Position numbers and translations under genes: made by a program
In this document: positions 1-6,175 of the stretch, in pieces
Layout of the letters: every line of letters begins with the position of its first letter
How positions within the stretch are numbered: position 1 is the first letter of the stretch
Assembly (NCBI GenBank): GCA_023428365.1
Contig: JAEYYQ010000061.1
Coordinates: 1 to 7,093, forward strand
Length of the DNA: 7,093 nucleotides
Direction: 5' to 3'
Source of the DNA: Pseudomonadota bacterium
Lineage (GTDB): Bacteria > Pseudomonadota > Alphaproteobacteria > Rhizobiales > Hyphomicrobiaceae
Notes under the pieces: model-generated
What the model was told of the DNA's origin: nothing
The model's input: the letters and a program-made list of their open reading frames with translations, nothing else
Databases searched by the model: none

Positions 1-20
1 GCGAATGGTCTATTTTCGGC

Positions 21-49
21 TTGACGCAGGGCCCGCAGTACCGCTTAAA
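21..49 (+). promoter_or_regulatory. Likely promoter of the tRNA-His gene
   Basis: TTGACG at 21-26 matches the -35 consensus in its first five bases. CTTAAA at 44-49 follows after 17 bases and is a weak -10 (alphaproteobacterial -10 sites tend towards CTATAT). A start near position 56 would leave a leader of about 13 bases before the tRNA. The -10 lies inside a perfect inverted repeat, CCGCTT-A-AAGCGG (41-53). The call rests on spacing, the good -35 and position; the -10 alone would not be convincing. Confidence 0.5.
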
Positions 50-68
50 GCGGACGCGCCAGCGCAGT

Positions 69-145
69 GCCGCCTTAGCTCAGTTGGTTAGAGCGCTAGA
101 TTGTGGATCTAGAGGTCCCCCGTTCGAGCCGGGGAGGCGGTACCA
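69..145 (+). tRNA. tRNA-His, anticodon GTG, with encoded CCA
   Basis: A complete cloverleaf can be folded by eye. The acceptor stem is 69-75 with 135-141, closing with a G1-U72 wobble. The D stem is GCTC/GAGC (78-81 with 91-94). The anticodon stem CTAGA/TCTAG (96-100 with 108-112) encloses the loop TTGTGGA, giving anticodon GTG at 103-105, which reads His codons CAC and CAT. The T stem is CCCCG/CGGGG (118-122 with 130-134) around TTCGAGC. The discriminator is A142 and CCA is encoded at 143-145. The base before the gene is T68, so the G-1 that most bacterial tRNA-His genes encode is absent and base 73 is A, not C. That is the known condition of an alphaproteobacterial clade whose histidyl-tRNA synthetase does not need G-1. 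No clear terminator follows. Confidence 0.96.
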
Positions 146-190
146 TTAAAATCAAGGACTTAGCGTTGTGCGTCGCCAGGCGGTCTTGCC

Positions 191-212
191 GGTTTAAGCA
201 GGATTTAAGCTG
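191..212. repeat. Two tandem 11-base repeats after tRNA-His
   Basis: Two adjacent 11-base units, 191-201 and 202-212, agree at 9 of 11 positions and share the core TTTAAGC, so the cores lie one helical turn apart. The same 7-mer occurs in inverted orientation at 43-49, in the tRNA promoter. The repeat could be a small protein-binding site or chance; no function can be assigned from sequence alone. Confidence 0.4.
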
Positions 213-304
213 ACGGGCGGGAGTTGCGGTAGCCGCTTCTCGGCCTTCCGGGCATGGCGCCTCCTACGGCGCGGAAGATCGCGAACAGTGCCACCCAATG
301 TCGT

Positions 305-332
305 TTGACCCCAGTCATCGTCTCAGCAATGA
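305..332 (+). promoter_or_regulatory. Possible lysR promoter
   Basis: TTGACC at 305-310 is a good -35 element. CAATGA at 327-332, after 16 bases, is a poor -10. Transcription would begin near 340, leaving a leader of about 45 bases before the lysR start at 386. This is the best candidate in the 240-base gap 146-385, but the -10 is weak. Confidence 0.28.
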
Positions 333-385
333 GGATGGGGACGCTGTGAGGGCAATCTCTCCCTACAAGGGCAAGGTTCCTGGGC

Positions 386-1234
386 ATGGATTGGGACGAT
401 TTGCGCTTCGTGCTTGCTGTTGGACGAACCCAGTCATACGCGGGCGCGGCCCGGCAGTTGCGCGTTAACGAAACCACAGTCATCCGCCGGTTGACGCGTC
501 TAGAGCAAGTTCTGATGGCGCGCCTGTTCGAACGTAGCGGAGGCCTGCTCCAGGTTACGGAAGCCGGGGCGGAGGCGATGCGTCGGGCAGAGCGGATCGA
601 ACTCGAAGTTCAGGCCGCCGAGAGCCGCCTCAGTGGGACGGACGATCGGCCAGCAGGGACGGTGCGTCTAACCGCAGCCTATCTGTTCACCAACCACATC
701 ATTGTTCCGGCGCTGCCGCGACTCCTTGGTGCGAACCCCCATCTCACGGTCGAACTCGTTGCCGACGGGCGCGACCTCAGCCTGACCAACCGCGAGGCAG
801 ACATTGCCGTGAGGCTTGCGCGGCCCGAGACGGAAAGCAGGTCCATAATCAAACGTGTCGGCACCCTCAATTATGGTGTGTACGCAGCAAAGGCCTGTGC
901 GGAGCAGCAGTTGCCGTGGATCGCCTATGACGATCGACTTCGCGACTTGCCACAGGCGCGCTGGATTAACGAGCGGTTAGCTCGGGATCACGCCAACAAA
1001 CCGCAAGTGCTGATCAACGATGCGGAAACGCTGTTGCGATGCGTGAAGCTCGGCCTTGGAAAATCTGTTCTACCGATAACTATTGGCGACTCTGAACCGG
1101 ACCTTATCCGTATTGAGCATGAGGCGCCGCCAATGACCCGCGAAATCTGGTTGATGGTTCATGCGGGATTGCGCGAACTTTCGCGGATTCGCGCCGTCAT
1201 GAACTGGCTGGAAATGCTATCCGCTCGAATCTGA
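386..1234 (+). CDS. LysR-type transcriptional regulator
   Basis: A 282-residue LysR-family regulator, slightly short for a family usually around 290-330 residues. The N-terminus opens MDWDDLRFVLAVG, which resembles a common proteobacterial LysR subgroup and supports the ATG at 386. The winged helix-turn-helix covers about residues 3-62 (SYAGAARQLRVNETTVIRRL at 17-36, LFERSGG at 47-53, TEAG at 58-61). A linker helix spans about 62-85 and the effector-binding domain about 91-280. The latter contains the typical READIAVRL stretch at 136-144. A modest AAGG-type ribosome site lies about 9 bases upstream. The next gene starts 85 bases downstream on the same strand, with an inverted repeat between them, so control of that PLP enzyme is plausible though unproven. 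The effector cannot be deduced. The protein appears intact. Confidence 0.93.
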   Translation: MDWDDLRFVLAVGRTQSYAGAARQLRVNETTVIRRLTRLEQVLMARLFERSGGLLQVTEAGAEAMRRAERIELEVQAAESRLSGTDDRPAGTVRLTAAYLFTNHIIVPALPRLLGANPHLTVELVADGRDLSLTNREADIAVRLARPETESRSIIKRVGTLNYGVYAAKACAEQQLPWIAYDDRLRDLPQARWINERLARDHANKPQVLINDAETLLRCVKLGLGKSVLPITIGDSEPDLIRIEHEAPPMTREIWLMVHAGLRELSRIRAVMNWLEMLSARI

Positions 1235-1241
1235 TCCTTCA

Positions 1242-1283
1242 ATTTCTGCTACCTGCAATTTTGCCAACCCGCACAGCAGAAAT
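1242..1283. promoter_or_regulatory. Perfect 9-base inverted repeat, candidate operator or hairpin
   Basis: ATTTCTGCT at 1242-1250 is the exact reverse complement of AGCAGAAAT at 1275-1283, with 24 bases between. The arms are centred 33 bases apart, about three helical turns. Inside the spacer is a second short palindrome, GCAATTTTGC (1255-1264). The element starts 8 bases after the lysR stop and ends 37 bases before the PLP gene start. It could be a regulator-binding site, possibly for the LysR protein just encoded, or an RNA hairpin in the leader. It lacks a T-run, so it is not a standard terminator. Confidence 0.5.
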
Positions 1284-1319
1284 GTTTGGTGGCGATCCGC
1301 GCGGCTTCATGGGATCGAC

Positions 1320-2489
1320 ATGGCAAAGCTGCGCGAGAGACCCGCCATGGGCGAGATAAAGACTTCTTCCGAGACGCTGATCGTCCAGGCCGACCATTTC
1401 GTGGATCCGCAGAATGGCGCGATCGTTCCACCGATCGCAACATCGTCGACGTTCGCTCGCAACGAAGACTACGAACTTCCTGCCGGACTTCGGTACAGCC
1501 GGTACGGCAATCCAACGGTCATCCTGGCGGAAAACCTGCTCGCCAAGCTCGAGATTGGTAAGGAAGCTCGGCTTTTTAGTTCGGGGTTGGCCGCTTGTGC
1601 CGCACTCATAGGCACGCTCAAGGCCGGCGAGCACATCCTCGCACCGCGCATCATGTATCATGGAGCGCAGGATCTGATCCGCGTCACGGCGAGCGACCAC
1701 AATGCTGAAGTCAGCTTCTTTGACGCCGCCGAGCCTTCATCCTTGAAAGCCGGTCTGCGCACAAATACGAAAATCGTGTGGATTGAATCACCGATCAACC
1801 CAACCTGGGATGTCATCGATATCGAAAATGCAGCGCGAGCAGCGCACGAGGCGGGCGCGATCTTGTGTATCGACAGCTCGGTCGCGCCGCCGGTTACGAC
1901 CCGGCCGCTAAGCCTTGGAGCCGATATCGTCTTCCATTCTGCAACGAAATATCTCAATGGCCATAGCGATGTTCTGGCGGGTGCCCTTATCACCAACACG
2001 CTCGATGAGCGCTGGAAAAAAATCATAGAGGCCCGCAACCTAACAGGCGGTGTGCTCGGAGCGTTCGAAGCGTGGCTTCTGATCCGCGGTCTGCGGACGC
2101 TTTTTCTGCGCTATGAGCGCAGTTCGGCCAATGCTCTCACCATTGCTCGGCACTTTGAACATCATCCCGCCATCGAGCGTGTGCTGTATCCGGGACTAGA
2201 AAGCCATCCTGGCTACGCTATCGCGCGAAAACAAATGACCAATGGTTTCGGCGGCATGCTGTCCATCAAGGTGCATGGCGGCTTTGATGCGGCCGCGCGT
2301 GTGGCGTCGGGGCTGAAGGTATTTCTTGCCGCAGCTTCGCTTGGAGGCGTCGAAAGCCTAGCCGAGCATAGGGCCGCTGTCGAAGGTCCCAACAGCGTTG
2401 TCCCGCCGAACCTGCTTCGACTATCTGTTGGCATAGAGAGTGCAGCCGACCTCATTGCCGATTTGAATCAGGCGCTTGCGCGACTATGA
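1320..2489 (+). CDS. PLP-dependent enzyme of the cystathionine gamma-synthase/beta-lyase family
   Basis: A 389-residue, full-length member of the Cys/Met-metabolism PLP family, which makes or breaks carbon-sulfur bonds in cystathionine, homocysteine or methionine. Visible landmarks are NGAIVPPI (32-39), the phosphate-binding YSRYGNPT (59-66, whose Tyr and Arg reach into the neighbouring subunit) and SSGLAA (87-92). Tyr113 is the likely ring-stacking residue, and Asp185 (in CIDSS) should bind the pyridine nitrogen. Lys210 in SATKYLNGHSD is the Schiff-base lysine. SLGGVESLAEH (340-350) and Arg367 (LLRLSVG) should hold the substrate carboxylate. The position after Tyr113 reads HGA; the Cys typical of methionine gamma-lyase is absent, which argues against that activity. 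Synthase, beta-lyase and gamma-lyase cannot be separated by eye. The ATG at 1320 is used; an ATG at 1347, preceded by GAGAGA, would also keep the whole domain. The gene lies 85 bases after lysR and may be its target. Confidence 0.88.
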   Translation: MAKLRERPAMGEIKTSSETLIVQADHFVDPQNGAIVPPIATSSTFARNEDYELPAGLRYSRYGNPTVILAENLLAKLEIGKEARLFSSGLAACAALIGTLKAGEHILAPRIMYHGAQDLIRVTASDHNAEVSFFDAAEPSSLKAGLRTNTKIVWIESPINPTWDVIDIENAARAAHEAGAILCIDSSVAPPVTTRPLSLGADIVFHSATKYLNGHSDVLAGALITNTLDERWKKIIEARNLTGGVLGAFEAWLLIRGLRTLFLRYERSSANALTIARHFEHHPAIERVLYPGLESHPGYAIARKQMTNGFGGMLSIKVHGGFDAAARVASGLKVFLAAASLGGVESLAEHRAAVEGPNSVVPPNLLRLSVGIESAADLIADLNQALARL

Positions 2490-2647
2490 TCGCCGCTGCC
2501 TGATGATTTCACCACGATAGCGAACGTGCGCTCAGCGACAACGGCCGACGGTCTTGCTGGACACCGAACGGCGCGCATGGGCGATATCGGACAGCTGTCT
2601 ACCCTCCATCCTCCGCGCCTACCTGTCATGCGACCGATGACCTCGCT

Positions 2648-2676
2648 TTGGCCATAAAACTCAAGTGGTGTACGGG
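2648..2676 (+). promoter_or_regulatory. Weak candidate promoter ahead of bamA
   Basis: TTGGCC (2648-2653) and TACGGG (2671-2676) are spaced 17 bases apart in the 254-base gap before bamA. Both depart from consensus. The site is listed as the best pair I could find, not as a firm call. It is followed by a purine-rich stretch at 2681-2705 that contains GGAGG twice, but this lies about 40-60 bases before the bamA start, too far to act as its ribosome site. Confidence 0.2.
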
Positions 2677-2743
2677 CGTCGGAGGAGAGGGAGGTTGAGG
2701 CTGGGGCGCTGCCGCGGCCAGGGTGTAATGTTCAGAGTACCCC

Positions 2744-5131
2744 ATGGGGCATACCGAAGTAATGCCGGCACTCTCTCTCGGCCGCGCGATTTCTGCATTC
2801 GTTTCTCGTGCTGCCGGCTGTTCGCGGTATGGCCTCGCGGCAATTGGGCTCGTTGCGGCAGGCCTTCAGATCGCTGCGCTGATATCCTCCGCTGTGGCAT
2901 CTGTCGCGGAGATCAAAGCCGTTGAGGTCGAGGGCAATCAGCGGATCGCCGTCGACACGATCCGCTCACATTTGCTTCTTGCTCCCGGGCAGCCCTACGA
3001 CGCGGCACGCGCCAACCAGTCCATGAGAGCGCTGTTCGCGACCGGTCAATTCTCGGACGTGCGCATCGAGCAGGTCGGTTCGAAAGTTGTCGTGAAGGTC
3101 GTCGAGAACCCGATCGTCGGAACCATTTCCCTCAAGGGCAACAGCGAGCTCAGCACCGATAAGCTCGAACCTGCACTGCAGCTCAAAAAGGGAGCGACGT
3201 ATTCCCGGGCCAAGGCGCAGGCCGACGCGAATATCCTGAGAGATCTCTATCGGAGGCAAGGCTACTACCGCGCGTCTATTGAGCCGACCGCGACCACGAA
3301 CAACGACGGGCGCGTCGATCTGGCTTTCGTGATCAACGAGGGCGAGCTGAATAAGGTGCGCAGCATCAGCTTCGTTGGGAATCGCGCGTTTACGGAAAGC
3401 CAGCTGCGCGACGTCATGATGACCACCCAATCAGGCTGGCTTGATTTCATGAAATCAAACATCTCGTTTGACGAAGACCGGCTGGTGTTCGATCGCGAGC
3501 TGCTGAGGCGCCACTACTTGAAGAAGGGCTATGCCGACGTCGTTGTCTCGCAGCATCAGTCCGAGTTCGATCCAGGAAGCAAAACGTTCGCGATCACCTT
3601 CACCCTCGATGAGGGCGCGCAGTACAGCTTTGGCGCCATCTCGGTGGACTCAAGCTTGCCGGATGTCGATACGTCTCTTTTGCGTGATGTGTTGGCGGTG
3701 ACGGCGGGCGACGTTTTCAATCAGGAACTCGTCGAAAAGTCCGAAGAGAAGCTGATGGTGGCGCTCAACAAGCAGTCGAAGCCGTTTGCCCGCCTGCAGG
3801 TCGTTCCGTCTCGCGATCCAGCATCTCGCACCATCGGGCTGAAATTTTTGGTCGAAGAAGGGCCGCGTATCTTCGTCGAACGGATCGATATCTCGGGCAA
3901 TACGAAAACCAAGGACCATGTCATCCGGCGCGAGCTCGGCTTTGCCGAAGGTGACGGTATAAACGCGTTTCTGCTGCGCCGCGCGACTACGCAGATCAAG
4001 GCACTCGGCTTCTTCAAAACTGTCGACATCACCCACAAGAGGGGAACGACGGAGGACAAGGTCGCTGTCACAGTGGTGGTCGTGGAAGACGAGACAATCG
4101 ATCTGTCTTTCGGGGCGGGCTATTCCACCTCTGAGGGCGTGATTGGAGACGTTTCCGTCACCGAGCGCAATTTTCTGGGCAACGGTCAGTGGCTGCGCTT
4201 CAAGGTTGCCGGCAGTCTGACGCGTTTGCAGGCCGACATCGGCTTCACGCAGCCGCGCTTTCTCGGCACGCGCATGGCAGCGGGGTTCGACCTCTTTTAC
4301 AAAGACCTCAATTATTATGAGGAGTCGTCTTACAAAACGCGCAGGATGGGAGGCCAGCTGCGGCTCGGCATTCCTCTCACGGACGAACTCGATCTCGGTC
4401 TGAATTATAAGTTCAGTCGCAACTCCATTTATGACGTTGGAGAAAACGCGTCCGCGGCGATCAAGGAGGCCGTTTCAGGCGCAAATTCCGCCATCTACAA
4501 CACCTCGTCGATCGGGTATTCGCTGGCTTACGACACGCGCGATAACAAGAAGCGGCCGACCTCTGGTGTTCTCGCAACTGCCGCTCAGGATTTCGCCGGT
4601 GTCGGGGGAGATGTGCGTTACGTCCGCTCGACCGCCGATGTGCGCGCTTACCTTCCGGTGGGCAGCAGCGTGACGTTCATGGGACGAGCGCGCGGCGGCA
4701 CGATTTCCGGCTGGGGTGGCAGCGAAGTGAGCCTGCTCGATATGTTCTATGGCGGCGGCGACATGGTGCGCGGCTTCTCATCGAGGGGAATAGGCCCGCG
4801 CGATACCCTCAGCACTAACAAGGACGCACTCGGCGGCACGGCCTATTACGCATTTACGGCAGAAGCGCTCATCGACATTCCACGGGTGACGGAGACGACT
4901 GGTCTGCGCGCGACAGTGTTCGCTGATGCCGGTTCCCTTTGGGGCGTGAACTCGACGTCAGGCAGCGTTCCGGGCCTCGCTGGCAACACGATATCGCCAC
5001 GGGTGTCCACCGGTGCAGGGATCGCGTGGGATTCGCCGCTGGGTCCCCTGCGTCTCGACTACGCCATCCCGCTCTTGAAGCAGGACTCGGATAAGACACA
5101 ACCGCTGAGCTTCGGTTTGTCGCCGTTTTGA
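2744..5131 (+). CDS. bamA: BamA/Omp85 outer-membrane protein assembly factor
   Basis: A 795-residue Omp85 protein with the full BamA plan; BamA inserts beta-barrel proteins into the outer membrane. The signal peptide has basic residues (R14, R22, R28), a hydrophobic core at about 29-48 and likely cleavage after AVA (50-52) or SVA (53-55). Five POTRA domains follow, at about 56-121, 123-200, 203-291, 293-372 and 375-449, with repeated VEGN / LKGN / FVGN / ISGN turns. The barrel spans about 452-795. It contains the Omp85 strand motif YDTRDN (596-601) and the loop-6 motif VRGF (675-678), both diagnostic. The chain ends in Phe795 as barrels should, but Pro794 precedes it. The ATG at 2744 is the first after an in-frame stop; an ATG at 2762 is also possible and leaves a more ordinary signal peptide. 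Usual BamA neighbours (rseP, lpxD, fabZ, lpxA) are absent, so it may be a second copy. TamA and other Omp85 members are less likely with five POTRAs. Confidence 0.92.
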   Translation: MGHTEVMPALSLGRAISAFVSRAAGCSRYGLAAIGLVAAGLQIAALISSAVASVAEIKAVEVEGNQRIAVDTIRSHLLLAPGQPYDAARANQSMRALFATGQFSDVRIEQVGSKVVVKVVENPIVGTISLKGNSELSTDKLEPALQLKKGATYSRAKAQADANILRDLYRRQGYYRASIEPTATTNNDGRVDLAFVINEGELNKVRSISFVGNRAFTESQLRDVMMTTQSGWLDFMKSNISFDEDRLVFDRELLRRHYLKKGYADVVVSQHQSEFDPGSKTFAITFTLDEGAQYSFGAISVDSSLPDVDTSLLRDVLAVTAGDVFNQELVEKSEEKLMVALNKQSKPFARLQVVPSRDPASRTIGLKFLVEEGPRIFVERIDISGNTKTKDHVIRRELGFAEGDGINAFLLRRATTQIKALGFFKTVDITHKRGTTEDKVAVTVVVVEDETIDLSFGAGYSTSEGVIGDVSVTERNFLGNGQWLRFKVAGSLTRLQADIGFTQPRFLGTRMAAGFDLFYKDLNYYEESSYKTRRMGGQLRLGIPLTDELDLGLNYKFSRNSIYDVGENASAAIKEAVSGANSAIYNTSSIGYSLAYDTRDNKKRPTSGVLATAAQDFAGVGGDVRYVRSTADVRAYLPVGSSVTFMGRARGGTISGWGGSEVSLLDMFYGGGDMVRGFSSRGIGPRDTLSTNKDALGGTAYYAFTAEALIDIPRVTETTGLRATVFADAGSLWGVNSTSGSVPGLAGNTISPRVSTGAGIAWDSPLGPLRLDYAIPLLKQDSDKTQPLSFGLSPF

Positions 5132-5240
5132 ACGAGAAGGGGCCGCGGTCAGTGCGTAACGCGTGACCTGTCGGCTTGCGAGCCGCCAATCGCGCAAGGG
5201 CTTCCCGGAAGGCGGCTGTCACAAAGCCATGTCATCCTGT

Positions 5241-5262
5241 CCCAGGCTCTGACGCAACTGGG
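5241..5262. promoter_or_regulatory. Short inverted repeat at the speG promoter
   Basis: CCCAG (5241-5245) is mirrored by CTGGG (5258-5262) across 12 bases, covering the region where the -35 element of the speG promoter should lie. It could be an operator, but five-base arms are short enough to arise by chance in GC-rich DNA. Confidence 0.25.
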
Positions 5263-5273
5263 CTGTTGTTATC

Positions 5274-5282
5274 TGCTATATG
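5274..5282 (+). promoter_or_regulatory. Extended -10 promoter element for speG
   Basis: TGCTATATG at 5274-5282 fits an extended -10 (TG-N-TATAAT type) and includes CTATAT, the alphaproteobacterial -10 form. No good -35 is present at the expected spacing (5253-5259), which is tolerated with extended -10 sites. Transcription would start near 5289, about 32 bases before the speG start. With the 189-base gap after bamA, this suggests speG is transcribed on its own. Confidence 0.45.
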
Positions 5283-5309
5283 CTTCTGCAGGGCCTAGAG
5301 AACTTTCTC

Positions 5310-5315
5310 AGGAAG
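5310..5315 (+). promoter_or_regulatory. Ribosome binding site of speG
   Basis: AGGAAG at 5310-5315 lies five bases before the ATG at 5321. It is the clearest Shine-Dalgarno sequence in the window and settles the start of speG, whose N-terminus MPSE also matches the family. Confidence 0.7.
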
Positions 5316-5320
5316 CAATC

Positions 5321-5878
5321 ATGCCATCGGAACGAAAAGTCGTATTGCGTCCGCTGGAGCGCGAGGATCTGCATTTCGTGCATCAGATGGACAATAACGC
5401 CAACGTGATGCGGTACTGGTTCGAGGAGCCATACGAAACCTTCGTCGAGCTGACCGCGCTCTACGACGAACATATCCATGACCAGACCGAACGCCGATTT
5501 GTCGTGGTCTGTGAAGACAAAAATGTCGGCCTCGTCGAGTTGGTTGAAATCGATCATGTCCACCGCCGGGCGGAGTTTCAGATCGTCATCGCGCCCGACC
5601 ACCAGGGCAAGGGGTTGGCGCGCCGCGCTGCGGAACTTGCGATGGACTATGGTTTCGGCGTGCTGAACCTCAACAAGATCTATCTCGTCGTCGACAAGGA
5701 CAACAAGAAGGCCATCCATATTTACGAGAGGCTCGGCTTTCAGGTTGAAGGCGTGCTGCGCCACGAGTTCTTCATCAACGGCCAGTATCGAGACGTCACA
5801 CGGATGTGTCTATTTCAGCAGGACTATCTCGGCTCGCGACCAAAGCCAGAGCGTATGGTTACGCCCACTGCCCAGTGA
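5321..5878 (+). CDS. speG: Spermidine N1-acetyltransferase SpeG
   Basis: A 185-residue cytosolic GNAT acetyltransferase that transfers acetyl from acetyl-CoA to spermidine or spermine, relieving polyamine excess. It aligns end to end, almost without gaps, with E. coli SpeG (186 residues) as I remember that sequence, from MPS at the start to PTAQ at the end. Shared blocks include LRPLERED (9-16), the polyamine-binding allosteric segment [16 protein letters not shown] (24-39), [11 protein letters not shown] (51-61), [10 protein letters not shown] (79-88) and [10 protein letters not shown] (148-157). The acetyl-CoA phosphate loop is QGKGLA (95-100), and Tyr135 in AIHIY is the catalytic tyrosine position of the family. 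SpeG enzymes form dodecamers, and the allosteric segment supports that here. Codon use resembles the neighbours. Such closeness to an enterobacterial protein in an apparent alphaproteobacterium hints at old horizontal transfer or strong conservation. Confidence 0.95.
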   Translation: MPSERKVVLRPLEREDLHFVHQMDNNANVMRYWFEEPYETFVELTALYDEHIHDQTERRFVVVCEDKNVGLVELVEIDHVHRRAEFQIVIAPDHQGKGLARRAAELAMDYGFGVLNLNKIYLVVDKDNKKAIHIYERLGFQVEGVLRHEFFINGQYRDVTRMCLFQQDYLGSRPKPERMVTPTAQ

Positions 5879-5968
5879 TCGGCTCTGCCCTCTGGCCCAG
5901 ATTATCACGATGCCACCGAGGCGAGCAGTATCCCCGCGAGATGTACGGATAGGTGCTCTGATATCGGG

Positions 5969-5998
5969 AGCATTTTTAGATGCTGCAGCCGCTTTTTT
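5969..5998 (+). terminator. Possible weak terminator after speG
   Basis: AGCAT (5969-5973) and ATGCT (5980-5984) form a 5-base stem around TTTTAG. GCAGCCGC then leads into six T residues at 5993-5998. The order is right for intrinsic termination on the + strand, but the stem is short and eight bases separate it from the T-run, so it may be inefficient or coincidental. It lies about 90 bases after the speG stop. Confidence 0.3.
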
Positions 5999-6117
5999 GG
6001 AAAGATCTGTTACCGTCGCCAAAGGTTAGTGCAGAGCCATAGCCGGCATGACTTGCACAATCGTGCTGTTCCTGCTGCGCCTACCACCTATCGACCACGA
6101 AGGGCAAGAATCACAAT

Positions 6118-6133
6118 GTTGCGATCTCGCAAC
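6118..6133. repeat. 7-base inverted repeat (hairpin or operator)
   Basis: GTTGCGA (6118-6124) and TCGCAAC (6127-6133) are perfect reverse complements separated by two bases. As RNA this gives a 6-base stem with an ATCT loop. It is strand-symmetric and lies 59 bases beyond the udh stop on the - strand, where it is followed by the moderately T-rich ATTGTGATTCTT. It may be part of a termination region or a protein-binding palindrome. Confidence 0.42.
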
Positions 6134-6138
6134 GTCTG

Positions 6139-6175
6139 GTGCGCTGCATGTTCTCATCGCTTCCGTGCAGCACAC
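6139..6175. repeat. Imperfect 10-base inverted repeat downstream of udh
   Basis: GTGCGCTGCA (6139-6148) pairs with TGCAGCACAC (6166-6175) at nine of ten positions, with a single C/A mismatch and a 17-base loop. It lies just 17 bases after the udh stop on the - strand, and the second palindrome follows six bases later. Tandem hairpins so close to a gene end suggest mRNA 3'-end protection or termination. Confidence 0.4.

Noticed and set aside
205..483. Open frame on the - strand (92 residues), including a shorter 37-codon version starting at 318
   Set aside because: It overlaps the lysR start, has no good ribosome site and weak third-position bias, and its product resembles nothing I know.
1239..1700. 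Long - strand frame opposite the PLP gene
   Set aside because: It is antisense to a clearly conserved enzyme, and its composition is that of a shadow frame.
2665..2925. + strand frame of 86 residues close to the GGAGG sequences
   Set aside because: It overlaps the bamA signal peptide in another frame and encodes an Arg/Cys-rich product. The upstream GGAGG is attractive, but no domain or hydrophobic segment supports it.
5172..5185. CGGCT-TGCG-AGCCG hairpin after bamA as a terminator
   Set aside because: The stem is good but only five pairs long, with no following T-run, so a bamA terminator call is not supported.
5810..6022. - strand frame of 70 residues in and beyond the end of speG
   Set aside because: It overlaps the conserved end of speG, and no homologue is recognised.
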